From NCBI GenBank assembly GCA_027452145.1, contig DAIDHB010000219.1, forward strand, positions 1 to 64,000: a DNA stretch of 64,000 nucleotides, in the 5' to 3' direction. Of the stretch, positions 17,831 to 33,373 are shown piece after piece. Position numbers and translations under genes: made by a program. This DNA comes from Planctomycetales bacterium. Lineage in GTDB: Bacteria > Planctomycetota > Planctomycetia > Isosphaerales > Isosphaeraceae. How positions within the stretch are numbered: position 1 is the stretch's first letter; every line of letters starts with the position of its first letter. Under the pieces are notes generated by a model. That model ran no database searches. It was not told where the DNA came from and saw nothing but the letters and a program-made list of their open reading frames with translations.

Positions 17831-19378
17831 ATGGGCATGCGAACCGACCGAAGGCGCTTCCTGGGCGCGTCCGCCGCGGGCGTCGCGATGGCCGGGCTGG
17901 GCGACCTGGGCTTCCTGGCGAGGCTCCGGCCCGTCTCGGCCGACGAGGCAAAGCTCGACCCGAAGGTCGTCCGCCTGCGGCCCGAGATCGAGCCGATCGT
18001 CCGATTGCTGGAGGACACCCCGCGCGAACGGCTGCTCGAGGAGGTCGCCGCGCGGATCAAGAAGGGGCTGAGCTACCAGGAGGTGCTCGCCGCGCTGTTG
18101 CTTGCCGGGGTGCGGAACGTCCAGCCCCGGCCGCACGTCGGGTTCAAGTTCCACGCGGTGCTCGTGGTGAACTCGGCGCACCTGGCGAGCCTGGGCTCGC
18201 CCGACTCCGACCGCTGGCTGCCGATCTTCTGGGCGCTCGACTACTTCAAGAGTGCCCAGGCGCAGGACGTGAAGGAAGGCAACTGGACAATGGGCCCGGT
18301 GGACGAGAAGGCCGTGCCGCCGGCCGGCCGCGCCCGCGAGGCGTTCATCGCCGCGATGGACCGCTGGGACGAGGCCGCGGCGGACGCCGCCGTCGCCGGG
18401 CTGGCGCGCACCGCCGGCAGCGACGAGATCTACGAGCTCTTCGTCCGCTACGGCGCCCGCGACTTCCGCGACATCGGCCACAAGGCGATTTATGTCGCGA
18501 ATTCCTGGCGGACGCTCAACTGCATCGGCTGGCAGCACGCCGAGCCGATCCTCCGGTCGCTGGCCTATGCGCTCCTCCAGCACGAAGGAGCCAACCCCGC
18601 CGACCGCGACGACGCCGCCGACCGCCCCGGCCGCCGCAACGCCATTCTCGCGGCTCGCATCCGCGAGGGCTGGTACGCCGGCCAGCCCGACCCGAAGGCC
18701 GCCGAGGACCTGCTGTCGACGCTGCGCACCGGCTCGGATGAGGACGCCAGCCGCCAGGTCGTCGAGCTGCTCAATCGAGGCGTCGCGCCGCAGTCGATCT
18801 GGGACGCGCTCTTCGACGGCGCCGGCGAGCTGCTATTGCGCCAGCCGGGCATCGTCGCATTGCACGCGTCGACCACCACGAACGCGATGCACTACGCCTA
18901 CCAGGCCACGGGCGACGACCTGACTCGCCGGATGCTGCTGCTCCAGAACGCGGCGTTCCTCACGATGTTCCGCAACGCCCTGGGCCGCAAGGCCCGCGAG
19001 GCCCGGATCGACCAGCTCGAGCCGGCCGAGATGTCGGCGAGCAGGGCCAACGGCAAGGACGCCGCCCACGCGGCCTCGGCGGCGGTCGAGGCCGTGTTCG
19101 GCTCGGGCGGCGACAAGATGGCCGCCGCGCGGCAGGCGCTGGCTTATCTTCAGGCGGGCCACGAGCCCGAGCCTCTGATCCACGCCGCGCGCCGGCTGGT
19201 GTTCCTCAAGGGGGACGACGCGCACGACTACAAGTTCAGCTCGGCCGTGCTGGAGGACTACTATCACGCCTCGCCCCGGTTCCGCGAGCGCTACCTGGCC
19301 GCCAGCATGCTGCTCTTGCCGGGTGCGTCGGACCGCGACAACGGCCTGGTGAAGCGGATCCGGGCGGCGATGGCGTAG
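17831..19378 (+). CDS. Tat-exported protein of unknown function
   Basis: About 515 residues. ATG 17831 follows AGGAGCCATC and yields a clear twin-arginine signal (TDRRRFLGASAAGVAMAG); the upstream extension to 17678 is unlikely to be translated. I do not recognise the family. It is mainly alpha-helical and rich in histidines within conserved-looking segments: HVGFKFHAVLVVNSAHLASL (about residue 100), YGARDFRDIGHKAIYVANSW (about 200), and LHASTTTNAMHYAYQ (about 345). Clustered His in an exported all-helical protein suggests a metal or haem site, but that is inference. No partner gene is adjacent on the same strand closely enough to help. Confidence 0.7.
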   Translation: MGMRTDRRRFLGASAAGVAMAGLGDLGFLARLRPVSADEAKLDPKVVRLRPEIEPIVRLLEDTPRERLLEEVAARIKKGLSYQEVLAALLLAGVRNVQPRPHVGFKFHAVLVVNSAHLASLGSPDSDRWLPIFWALDYFKSAQAQDVKEGNWTMGPVDEKAVPPAGRAREAFIAAMDRWDEAAADAAVAGLARTAGSDEIYELFVRYGARDFRDIGHKAIYVANSWRTLNCIGWQHAEPILRSLAYALLQHEGANPADRDDAADRPGRRNAILAARIREGWYAGQPDPKAAEDLLSTLRTGSDEDASRQVVELLNRGVAPQSIWDALFDGAGELLLRQPGIVALHASTTTNAMHYAYQATGDDLTRRMLLLQNAAFLTMFRNALGRKAREARIDQLEPAEMSASRANGKDAAHAASAAVEAVFGSGGDKMAAARQALAYLQAGHEPEPLIHAARRLVFLKGDDAHDYKFSSAVLEDYYHASPRFRERYLAASMLLLPGASDRDNGLVKRIRAAMA

Positions 19379-19693
19379 GCGGTGATTGTCGAGGCGAGGG
19401 CGTCGCCGGGGCGGATGCGATGGGCATCACGCCGCCCACCCGTCATCTGGACCTCGACGACCACGAGTGGGAACGAAGGACCGCCGAGGGATTCGGGCGA
19501 GGATACGCGGACTCCGACGCCATCTACGACCAGCGATCAGCCGGGTGGTCTGGTCGTCATCGAGCTCCCCTTCACGACGAACGGACCGGGAAAACTGCGC
19601 CCAGCCCTGGATCTGCCTCGAGATGCCGAAAGAGATCGAATCAATGGTAGAATCACGGAATGAAACCCCGGAGGACACTGGAGAAGGCCGGAC
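19379..19693. other. 315-bp intergenic region with a relic antitoxin 5' end
   Basis: ORFs in all frames here look accidental except that one frame ends in a segment resembling the start of the next gene (see 19608-19690). No promoter is evident. Confidence 0.45.
19608..19690 (+). pseudogene. possible degraded duplicate of the UPF0175 5' end
   Basis: Translated in the frame opposite to the downstream gene it gives ICLEMPKEIESMVESRNETP, which aligns with the start of the intact gene, ICFEIPREIEQQIRANGIDL. At DNA level the first 30 bases of 19611-19676 and 19700-19765 agree at about three quarters of positions, offset by 89 bases. No RBS and start pair precedes it, so it is probably a remnant. 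Confidence 0.45.
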
Positions 19694-19978
19694 ATGACCA
19701 TTTGCTTCGAGATACCGCGGGAGATCGAGCAGCAAATCCGCGCAAACGGAATCGACCTCGAGCGGGAAGCGCGCGAGAGCTACCTCGTCGAGCTCTACCG
19801 CCAGGACCGAATCACACATCACCAACTCGCCGAGGCCCTCGGCCTGGGCCGCCTCGAGACTGACGGGTTCCTCAAGAGGCACAAGGTGTCATCCGGTCCA
19901 ACTCTCGACGAGCTAAGTACCGAGATCGGCTCGCTCCGGGCGGATGCCGACCAAGCCCAATCGAATGGAGCCGGCTAG
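19694..19978 (+). CDS. UPF0175-like antitoxin, orphan
   Basis: 94 residues. The layout EIPREIEQQIRANGIDLERE, ARESYLVELYRQDRITHHQL, AEALGLGRLETDGFLKRHKV matches UPF0175: a short beta N-terminus, then a helix-turn-helix-like segment with LY(R)xxxIT and a Leu-rich recognition helix. UPF0175 proteins are usually antitoxins for PIN-domain (DUF3368) toxins encoded immediately downstream. No such toxin is present: the next gene, 43 bases on, runs the other way. The gene is either an orphan or acts as a regulator. Confidence 0.65.
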   Translation: MTICFEIPREIEQQIRANGIDLEREARESYLVELYRQDRITHHQLAEALGLGRLETDGFLKRHKVSSGPTLDELSTEIGSLRADADQAQSNGAG

Positions 19979-20021
19979 ACGCCGGCCGCCGTCGTGTTGT
20001 CGGCTCAAACGCCGAGCGACG

Positions 20022-20447
20022 TCATCGATTCAGGCACATTTCCGCCTCGACTTCCGATTCCTCGGCCACGTCGATGAGTTTCTCGTACGTGAGGGTGGCG
20101 AGATCCTTCTGGTCGAGGTTCGAGGACCAGAGGCGAGCCCGGAAGATATGAACCAGACGCACCCGTCCGTCGCGAATCTCGATTTGGAATCCGGGCATCG
20201 TCTCCGACAGCTTCTTGCAGAAGCCCGACACACCCTTGATGAGCGAGCCGATCACCTCATGCGTTTCCTGGCTGTAGTACACGGTCACAAGGTCATCCAC
20301 CCGTTCGGCATAGAAGCTGTCCGGCCTGGCCAGGAACTCGATACAATCCCCGTCCGGGTCGTAGGTCGCGGTTGGCTGGAAGTCGGCGGCGGACCTCGCC
20401 AACAGCATCATACGCTTGGCAAAGTCGCTGTTGGACATTGCAGTCAT
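20022..20447 (-). CDS. small hypothetical protein, DUF2283-like
   Basis: 141 residues from ATG 20447, preceded by AAGAGGTTCCC. The segment ATYDPDGDCIEFLARPDSFY, RVDDLVTVYYSQETHEVIGS resembles the short beta-rich DUF2283 fold (a D-x-x-x-D start and a terminal isoleucine-glycine turn), followed by a helical and beta tail. Cytoplasmic; no signal or membrane segment. It is the last of three leftward genes (22138 to 20022) and may be co-transcribed with the two upstream. Function unknown. Confidence 0.6.
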   Translation of the reverse strand: MTAMSNSDFAKRMMLLARSAADFQPTATYDPDGDCIEFLARPDSFYAERVDDLVTVYYSQETHEVIGSLIKGVSGFCKKLSETMPGFQIEIRDGRVRLVHIFRARLWSSNLDQKDLATLTYEKLIDVAEESEVEAEMCLNR

Positions 20448-20514
20448 GGGAACCTCTTGGAACCGCCCTGAAGGCCGGGGGGTTTCCGTTTAGGAGATAA
20501 CGGGCGCAGTCATG

Positions 20515-20949
20515 CTAAAGAAGCCGCTGTCTGAAGCGGGTCTCGTGGCCAAGGGGAAGTTTGGGGTTATCCGGATCCGCCTTCTCCCATCGCCAATTAT
20601 AGGCGACTCGTTCGTCGTTCACGAAGACCAGGTACACCTGACCGTGATACGGCGGGGCTGACGATCCGTCCGGTCGATAGCTCTGTTCAGGCTGGCCACA
20701 GTAACACCGCCAGCCGTACCCCCGGCGGTCCTCGTCTTCGTCTCGTCTCAACCCCTCGAAGATGGCCGTCGGCCCTTGAAGAATCATCGGCAGGATGTAC
20801 CCACATTCCTTCGCATGGCCAAGGCTGCGGCGACCGACTGTCTGCATGCGCTCGAAAGAAACCTGGACCTCGCAGGTCAGCGTGCCGTCACTCGGCTCGA
20901 TGGCCAGGAGGGTAATGTATTCCCGTCGGTTAGGACCCTTGGACGTCAT
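20515..20949 (-). CDS. hypothetical protein
   Basis: 144 residues if it starts at ATG 20949; a longer frame reaches 21129 but would overlap the upstream gene by 47 bases and looks noncoding there. I do not recognise it. It contains two cysteines in WRCYCGQPEQSY, and Trp/Tyr-rich segments (GYGWRCYCG, VAYNWRWEKADP), and no signal or membrane segment. It sits between the ATPase-STAS regulator and the DUF2283-like gene, all leftward, with gaps of 133 and 67 bases, so a common transcript is possible. The ribosome-binding site is weak. Confidence 0.5.
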   Translation of the reverse strand: MTSKGPNRREYITLLAIEPSDGTLTCEVQVSFERMQTVGRRSLGHAKECGYILPMILQGPTAIFEGLRRDEDEDRRGYGWRCYCGQPEQSYRPDGSSAPPYHGQVYLVFVNDERVAYNWRWEKADPDNPKLPLGHETRFRQRLL

Positions 20950-21082
20950 AATGCTCAAGATATCCGGACCGGCCCTGGCGAGCAAGGCGGGAGAATGATT
21001 GCTTGGCGTGGAGATCCCCGCCGGAATCCCCCGGTGTTGCTCGGCTGGCCGAAGATCGTCCAGGCGGGACATGCAGGCGGAG

Positions 21083-22138
21083 TCAAGTCGCGGCCGAGGT
21101 TTCCCCGCCCGCCGATCTTGCCGCGGCAAGTGCCCGGCCGATCATCCGGTTCACGTCCTCGTTCGCGCCGATCGCGACGAACTTCACCTGGGGGTGGGCC
21201 AGCGCGAAGACCCGGAAGATCTCATCGGCGAACGCCTGGCCGATGAATTCGACGCCCGAGAAATCGAGGCAGACCTCCCGGAACCGCTCGACCCGCTCCA
21301 GGACCCGCCGCGCCTGGGACCGCGACACCAACTGGTCCTGCCCGTACTGGGCCAGCGTGAGCGGGATATGAGTCCGGGAGAATCCATAATCATCGAGATC
21401 GGGGTTCGCGTAGCGATCGAAGACCTCCTTCGTCGTCCGCTGGCTATTCGTGGAAATCCTCATGAGGAAATTCGTTCCCGGCCAATTCTCGCTGGCTTCC
21501 AGCAGCCAGTCGTCACCGTCTTCATGACCAACGAATAGTTTTCCTGACAGGATTGAGAACATGTCGAACATGCGTGACGTCAAGAAGATCCCCCCTCCCC
21601 AGTGACGTGCCGGATCGGTCGTGAGCTTCCCCTTGGCCAGTTCCAGCATGGCATGGCGCTCATCCTCGAGCCCGAACTTCGAGCGAATCTTTCGGAAGAT
21701 GCCGACGCCGTTATCCTCGATCCATAGTGAAACACATGCGGCCGAACGACCGACTGTTACATCGGCCTGGGAACCCTCCGAATGATCGATTGCGTTGTTG
21801 AACATCTCCGTGAAGCCGTACTGGCAGATCCTCAGGACATTGGTGGGAAGTCCGGCAAGGTGCGGCTCGACGTACATCCGCCAGACGCGATCCTCGTCCC
21901 GGTTCTCCGCGAGGGAAAGGGTCTCCCTGAAGTCCTGAACCTTCAGCGAATACTCCCTCTGCCTCGTCCGCCCGGTTGCCTTGATGGCGCCCTCATCCAC
22001 CAACGCCCTGAGGTGGCGATGCACCGCCTGACGCGTGAGGCCGAACCGCTCGGCCGTCACCCTGACGATTGAGATCGGGTTCGCCGCCACTTGCTCAACG
22101 ATGAACCTCCGGATCTCCTCGCCAGAAGCCTTTTCCAC
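21083..22138 (-). CDS. winged-helix / HATPase / STAS-like (DUF4325) regulator
   Basis: 351 residues from GTG 22138. Residues 1-70 form a helix-turn-helix (RVTAERFGLTRQAVHRHLRA). Residues about 100-235 form a GHKL ATPase: N-box GFTEMFNNAIDHSEG (E111, N115, D118), G1 box EDNGVGIF and a glycine-rich HWGGGIFLTSRM, of the RsbW/anti-sigma class rather than a full histidine kinase. Residues about 255-345 match the STAS-like DUF4325 domain (CLDFSGVEFIGQAFADEIFR). The fusion therefore combines DNA binding, ATPase switching and an anti-anti-sigma-like module in one chain. It faces away from uvrA, and direct repeats at 22-bp spacing lie just upstream of its start, suggesting autoregulation. Biological signal unknown. 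Confidence 0.82.
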   Translation of the reverse strand: MEKASGEEIRRFIVEQVAANPISIVRVTAERFGLTRQAVHRHLRALVDEGAIKATGRTRQREYSLKVQDFRETLSLAENRDEDRVWRMYVEPHLAGLPTNVLRICQYGFTEMFNNAIDHSEGSQADVTVGRSAACVSLWIEDNGVGIFRKIRSKFGLEDERHAMLELAKGKLTTDPARHWGGGIFLTSRMFDMFSILSGKLFVGHEDGDDWLLEASENWPGTNFLMRISTNSQRTTKEVFDRYANPDLDDYGFSRTHIPLTLAQYGQDQLVSRSQARRVLERVERFREVCLDFSGVEFIGQAFADEIFRVFALAHPQVKFVAIGANEDVNRMIGRALAAARSAGGETSAAT

Positions 22139-22151
22139 AGGTTATGCCCAG

Positions 22152-22204
22152 TTTGCCAACACACGACCGCCATTTTGTCAACGCCTGACCACCACATTGT
22201 AAAC
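22152..22204. promoter_or_regulatory. three 9-bp direct repeats at 22-bp spacing (candidate operator)
   Basis: TTTGCCAAC (22152), TTTGTCAAC (22174) and ATTGTAAAC (22196) are each exactly 22 bases apart, two helical turns. The first two 22-bp units match at 16 of 22 positions; the third shares mainly the core. They start 14 bases upstream of the GTG of the HTH-ATPase-STAS gene, a natural place for an autoregulatory operator. Confidence 0.5.
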
Positions 22205-22248
22205 AAGCCCCGCCAATAAGGAAGATCCATTCGGCGCCCCGGTCGGGA

Positions 22249-22277
22249 TGGACAATCTACGGCGACACGTGTATAGT
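22249..22277 (+). promoter_or_regulatory. sigma70-type promoter for uvrA
   Basis: TGGACA (22249-22254), a 17-bp spacer and TATAGT (22272-22277) form a near-consensus promoter. Transcription would begin near 22284, giving a leader of about 55 bases before the uvrA ATG at 22340, which has GGAGGGG upstream. Predicted from sequence only. Confidence 0.6.
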
Positions 22278-22339
22278 AAAAGGCTCTCCCGATCGACTGG
22301 CGATGAATCCTTGAAACAAACGGAGGGGACCAACCAGGG

Positions 22340-28996
<6,657 letters not shown>

Positions 28997-29084
28997 CGGG
29001 CCGGAAAGCTGCCCCGGCACGAGGCGGCAACCGCCGGCCCGGACAACGCCGTCGCATCCGAAAGGCGACCTGGAGTCTTCTCCC

Positions 29085-31157
29085 ATGCCTTACGACCCCG
29101 CGCGAGCCCTCGCACTCCTGAGGCTCGGCGTCCGGGACGAATCCGCCGCCTTTCGCGACGGCCAGGAGGAGGCCATCCGCCATGTCGTGGAGGGCCGCGG
29201 TCGATTGCTCGTCGTGCAGAAGACCGGCTGGGGCAAGAGCTCGGTCTATTTCATCGCGACCCGGCTGCTACGCGACGCCGGCCTCGGCCCGGCGCTCCTG
29301 ATCTCGCCGCTGCTGGCCCTGATGCGCAACCAGATCGACGCGGCCGGGCGCATGGGCGTGCGGGCGCGGACCATTCATTCCGAGAACCGGGACGAGTGGG
29401 AAGCGGTCCGGGCGGAAATCGCGCGCAATGACGTCGATATCCTGCTGATCTCGCCGGAACGGCTCGCGAACGAGTCCTTCCGCAACGAGGTCCTGGGCCC
29501 GATCGCCGGACGGATCTCGCTGCTCGTGATCGACGAGGCCCATTGCATCTCGGACTGGGGACACGACTTCCGCCCCCACTACCGCCTGATCGAACGCATG
29601 ATCCGCGCGATGCCCCCTCAGCTCCGACTCCTGGGGACCACCGCGACGGCCAACGATCGCGTCATCGAGGACCTGGCCTCGGTCCTGGGTCCCGGCCTGA
29701 CGATCTCGAGGGGCAGCCTGAGCCGGCCATCGCTGTTCCTCCAGACGATCCGCCTGGCGGGCCAGGCAGAGCGGCTCGCATGGCTTGCCGAACAGGTGCC
29801 CGCGCTGCCCGGCCACGGAGTCATCTACACCCTCACGGTCCGCGATGCCGAACTTGTGGCGGCCTGGCTGCGCTCGCGCGGGATCGACGTGGAAGCCTAT
29901 TCCTCAGAGACGGGCGAGCGTCGCGCCGAGCTGGAAGCGGCCCTGCTGGGCAATCGTCTCAAGGCCCTGGTGGCGACCACGGCGCTGGGCATGGGCTTCG
30001 ACAAGCCGGATCTCGCCTTCGTCGTCCATTTCCAGACCCCCGGCTCGGTCATCGCCTACTACCAGCAGGTTGGTCGGGCCGGCCGGGCCCTGCCGTCGGC
30101 TTACGGCGTGCTGCTCAGCGGGGCCGAGGAACGGGAGATCACCGATTACTTCATCGAGAGCGCGTTCCCAACGCGAGAGGAGGTCGGTCAGGTGCTCGAC
30201 GCCCTGGAGGCGGCCCCGGAGGGCCTCTCGATCCCATCGCTGCTGGAGCGGGTCAACATCCGCCGCGGGCGGGTCGACAGGGCGATCCAGCTTCTCTCGC
30301 TGGAATCGCCGTCGCCGATCGCCAAACAGGGGAGCCGGTGGACCCTCACGGCGGCCGAGCTGGGCGAGGCGTTCTGGCAGAGGGCCGAGCGTCTGACGGC
30401 CCTGCGCCGCGTCGAACAGAGGCAGATGCAGGAATACGTCGATCTGCGCTCCGACCACATGGAATTCCTCATCCGGGCGCTCGACGGGCCGCCGGAGACG
30501 TTCCGCCCGCCGGACCTGCCCCGGCTCGCGACGACGCCCGACGCGGCGCTCGTGCGGGACGCCGAGGCGTTCCTGCGGCGCACGAACCTGCCCCTGGAGC
30601 CGCGGAAGATGTGGCCGACGGGGGGCCTTCCGAGGTTGGGCGTAACCGGCCGGATCGCCGAGCCGCGCCAGGCACGGCCGGGCAAGGTCCTCTGCGTGCT
30701 GGGCGATGCCGGCTGGGGAGCCGTGGTCCGCGACGGGAAATATCGAGACGGTCGCTTCTCCGATGAGCTCGTCCGGGCGTGCGTGAAGCTCCTTCGGGAA
30801 TGGGCGCCGGATCCGGCGCCACGCTGGGTCACGTGCGTCCCCTCGCGACGCCACCCCGAGCTTGTCCCCGACTTCGCGCGTCGGCTCGCGGCCGCCGTGG
30901 GGTTGCCGTTCCATCCGGCGCTGGAGAAGACCGAGGATCGGCCCGAGCAGAGGGCCATGGCCAATAGCGCCCAGCAGGCTCGTAACGTCGACGGCTCCCT
31001 TGCCGTGACGGAAGCGCCGATGCCGGACGGGCCGGTGTTGCTGGTGGACGACGTGGTAGACTCAAAATGGACGATCGCCGTTGCGGCCTGGCTGCTGACG
31101 ACCCGGGGCAGCGGGCCGGTTTATCCGCTCGCGCTGGCCTCAACCGCCCATGCCTGA
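29085..31157 (+). CDS. RecQ-family helicase fused to a ComF-like phosphoribosyltransferase domain
   Basis: 690 residues, beginning 88 bases after uvrA. Residues about 20-345 form a RecQ-type SF2 helicase: QKTGWGKSS (Walker A, Trp within the P-loop), [31 protein letters not shown] (D150), [20 protein letters not shown] and [10 protein letters not shown]. The RecQ zinc-binding cysteine cluster is absent: the region after it ([16 protein letters not shown]) has no Cys. A winged-helix-like stretch ([20 protein letters not shown]) follows. Residues about 560-690 resemble Com[40 protein letters not shown], and the PRPP-loop [13 protein letters not shown] (D655, D656) with SKWT replacing the usual TTGAT. 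The next gene overlaps by one base (TGATG), so the two are translationally coupled. DNA-processing or defence role inferred. Confidence 0.85.
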   Translation: MPYDPARALALLRLGVRDESAAFRDGQEEAIRHVVEGRGRLLVVQKTGWGKSSVYFIATRLLRDAGLGPALLISPLLALMRNQIDAAGRMGVRARTIHSENRDEWEAVRAEIARNDVDILLISPERLANESFRNEVLGPIAGRISLLVIDEAHCISDWGHDFRPHYRLIERMIRAMPPQLRLLGTTATANDRVIEDLASVLGPGLTISRGSLSRPSLFLQTIRLAGQAERLAWLAEQVPALPGHGVIYTLTVRDAELVAAWLRSRGIDVEAYSSETGERRAELEAALLGNRLKALVATTALGMGFDKPDLAFVVHFQTPGSVIAYYQQVGRAGRALPSAYGVLLSGAEEREITDYFIESAFPTREEVGQVLDALEAAPEGLSIPSLLERVNIRRGRVDRAIQLLSLESPSPIAKQGSRWTLTAAELGEAFWQRAERLTALRRVEQRQMQEYVDLRSDHMEFLIRALDGPPETFRPPDLPRLATTPDAALVRDAEAFLRRTNLPLEPRKMWPTGGLPRLGVTGRIAEPRQARPGKVLCVLGDAGWGAVVRDGKYRDGRFSDELVRACVKLLREWAPDPAPRWVTCVPSRRHPELVPDFARRLAAAVGLPFHPALEKTEDRPEQRAMANSAQQARNVDGSLAVTEAPMPDGPVLLVDDVVDSKWTIAVAAWLLTTRGSGPVYPLALASTAHA

Positions 31158-32449
31158 TGAACCAGCCGCTCTCTCCGAATTCGATGGCGATCCTGCTGCT
31201 GACCGCCCCCCTGATCGTCGGGCGCCGCGGGGCCGCGTCCGAGCTGTTGACGCCGGGCGAATACAACCGGCTGGCGCGCCTCCTGAGAGAGGAAGAGCGG
31301 CAGCCCTCCGACCTGATCGGTCCGGACGCACCTGAGTTGATCGATCGGTGCGCGGCGGTCGTCGATCGCCCTCGCCTCGAATCCTTGCTCGGGCGCGGCT
31401 TCCTGCTGAGCCAGGCGACCGAGCGATGGAGCACGCGTGCCATCTGGGTCGTGAGCCGTGCCGACGCCCAGTACCCCCGCCGGCTGAAGGCCCGCCTCAA
31501 GGAAGACGCCCCGCCCGTGCTCTACGGCTGCGGCGACATCGCGCTGCTGGAGACCGGGGGATTGGCCGTGGTCGGGTCGCGAAACGTCGGAGACGAATGG
31601 ATCGCCTATGCCGAACGGCTGGGCCGGACGGCGGCGTCCGCCGGCCGGACGCTGGTCTCCGGAGGCGCTCGCGGCGTCGACCAGGCCGCGATGCGCGGGG
31701 CCTCGCAGGCGGGCGGTGCCGTCGTGGGATGGCTCGCCGACAGCCTGGAGCGCGCCGCCCTCGTGCGCGAGAACCGCGAACCGCTGATGAACGGGCGGCT
31801 GGTCCTGGTCTCGCCGTACGACCCCGCGGCCGGATTCAACGTGGGTCATGCCATGGGTCGGAATAAACTCATTTATGCGACGGCCGATGCCGCCGTCGTC
31901 GTGAATTCCGACTTCCAGAAGGGCGGCACCTGGGCCGGAGCCGTCGAGCAACTGGAACGGCTGCGCCACGTGCCCGTGTTCGTCCGGAACGGCCCCGATG
32001 CCGGAAAGGGCAACGAGGCGCTGCTCCGCCGGGGTGCCCGGCCCTGGCCCGAGCCGGTTGACGGCGAGGCTCTCAGCGCGGCGATCTCCCGCGCCGCCGA
32101 GGCGGTCGCGGGGCAATCCGGGCAGGAGGCATTCGCCTTCATCACGCCCGCGGGAGAACCTCTTCCTGCCGAGGAGGAATCGCCCCAGCCAGCCGGGGCC
32201 GGCGTCGGCGCCCCCCGAACCGGCCAGGCCCATGCGACGCCGCCACCCGCGGAGAAACTGCTTCGCTCCGTCGGCGATATCCTGAGCCACGAGCTCGTCG
32301 AGGCCCGCACCGATGCCGAGGTGGCCGAACTGCTCGCGATCTCGACGCCACAGGCCAGGAACTGGCTCTCTGAGCTGGTCGGCCAGGGCGTGCTGGAGGA
32401 ACTGTCGGGCCCCACGCGATACCGTGCGGTCACCGGGCGGACCTCCTGA
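31157..32449 (+). CDS. DprA/Smf-like protein with C-terminal winged helix
   Basis: 430 residues; ATG 31157 overlaps the stop of the RecQ-PRTase gene. The central Rossmann domain is DprA-like but divergent: [12 protein letters not shown] (about 137-148), [15 protein letters not shown] (168-182, where DprA has SGLARGID), [20 protein letters not shown] (about 230-249, where DprA has RNRIIAGLS) and [16 protein letters not shown]. The N-terminal 100 residues ([20 protein letters not shown]) resemble the helical N-terminus of DprA. Residues about 365-425 form a winged helix ([20 protein letters not shown]). A Pro/Glu-rich linker separates the two. Canonical DprA loads RecA on incoming single strands; divergent DprA proteins also act as partners in defence pairs. 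The coupling argues for a two-protein system with the helicase. Confidence 0.82.
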   Translation: MNQPLSPNSMAILLLTAPLIVGRRGAASELLTPGEYNRLARLLREEERQPSDLIGPDAPELIDRCAAVVDRPRLESLLGRGFLLSQATERWSTRAIWVVSRADAQYPRRLKARLKEDAPPVLYGCGDIALLETGGLAVVGSRNVGDEWIAYAERLGRTAASAGRTLVSGGARGVDQAAMRGASQAGGAVVGWLADSLERAALVRENREPLMNGRLVLVSPYDPAAGFNVGHAMGRNKLIYATADAAVVVNSDFQKGGTWAGAVEQLERLRHVPVFVRNGPDAGKGNEALLRRGARPWPEPVDGEALSAAISRAAEAVAGQSGQEAFAFITPAGEPLPAEEESPQPAGAGVGAPRTGQAHATPPPAEKLLRSVGDILSHELVEARTDAEVAELLAISTPQARNWLSELVGQGVLEELSGPTRYRAVTGRTS

Positions 32450-32923
32450 AGCCGAGGCGGCGGCGGGAAGGCCGGACCGCCGCGGGCCGGGATTCGCCGC
32501 AGGCGGCCGGCACCCGAGCGAGCCCCGCGGCGGGCCTGACGGACGAACAAACGCAGGCCGCCGTATCGAGCGGCGGCCCTCCGGAATCACCTGCGGCGCC
32601 TGCGGACGATCCTCCCCTGGATCGGCATCGACCGGCCGGACGCGTCGACCTCGAACCCGCTGCCATCCGCATCAGTTCCGCGCGGCCGGGGGGCCAGACC
32701 TGGCCCGCCCGTCCTGCGGATCGGGCCGGGCCGGGACCGGACGGACGTCGCCACCGGCCGGCCGGCCGACCGGCCGGAGCAGGGCCGGCGGACGCAGAAT
32801 GCGCTGCCCGACCGCGAAGTCCCCGTCCGTTCTCCACATCGGCCTGCCGGCAGCCGGCGTTCAAGGTCCCGGAGACCGCCCGGATGTCCCGCCGGAGCCT
32901 GCCCGTCCGGCAGCGCCGAGACC

Positions 32924-33037
32924 GGCGGCCGGCGGCGGATCAATCGGGGCGCATTCCGATCTCCGCGCCACGCCTGTCCAGGCCGCGCCTGCCAGGCCAG
33001 GGCGGCCGGCGGCGGATCGATCGGGGCGCATTCCGAT
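32924..33037. repeat. 37-bp direct repeat, 77-bp period
   Basis: Bases 32924-32960 and 33001-33037 (both starting GGCGGCCGGCGGCGGATC) are identical except for one base. The intervening 40 bases are unrelated. No coding role. Confidence 0.8.
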
Positions 33038-33201
33038 GGGGCGGCGGCCCTGCGGCCGTTCGGACCGGGCCAGTCCGGTTCGGTCCGGATGGGCCGGTCG
33101 CGGCGAGGCGGCGGCGGTCGGCCGGCGGCGGCGGGGCGATTGGTGCCGATCTCGCGGCCGTCAGTGCGGGGCCACAGCCTTGGACATCTGTCGATATTCA
33201 G

Positions 33202-33287
33202 AGTGTCCCCGTTTTCCGCCTAGTGTCCCCGTTTTCCGCCTCAAATGGGGACTGGCTCCGAGTCTTCGAGGTGCCTGTCCCCATTTT
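33202..33287. repeat. 20-bp tandem repeat plus REP-like element, copy 2
   Basis: AGTGTCCCCGTTTTCCGCCT occurs twice head to tail (33202-33221 and 33222-33241). It is followed at once by the REP-like palindrome (33243-33287, AAATGGGGACTGGCTCCGAG, then TCTTCGAGGTGCCTGTCCCC), a second copy of the element at 9157-9199. Confidence 0.8.
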
Positions 33288-33373
33288 GTTCGACGCTCCA
33301 GGCCTCGCGGGTCGGTTAGAATGTAGAGTCGGTGGCGGAAGCCATCTGTTGACCGTGACCGGAGGAACCCGCG

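Larger units (their letters stand above)
32450..33373. other. 924-bp repeat-bearing noncoding region
   Basis: Very GC-rich; long open frames on both strands have no recognisable domains and look like GC artefacts. Direct repeats and a REP-like element (listed separately) lie in its right half. No promoter or RNA gene was recognised apart from the ribosome-binding site GGAGGAA before 33374. Confidence 0.55.

Noticed and set aside
32313-33326. 337-codon ORF after the DprA-like gene.
   Set aside because: Begins inside the DprA-like gene in another frame and is Arg/Gly/Pro-rich without domains.
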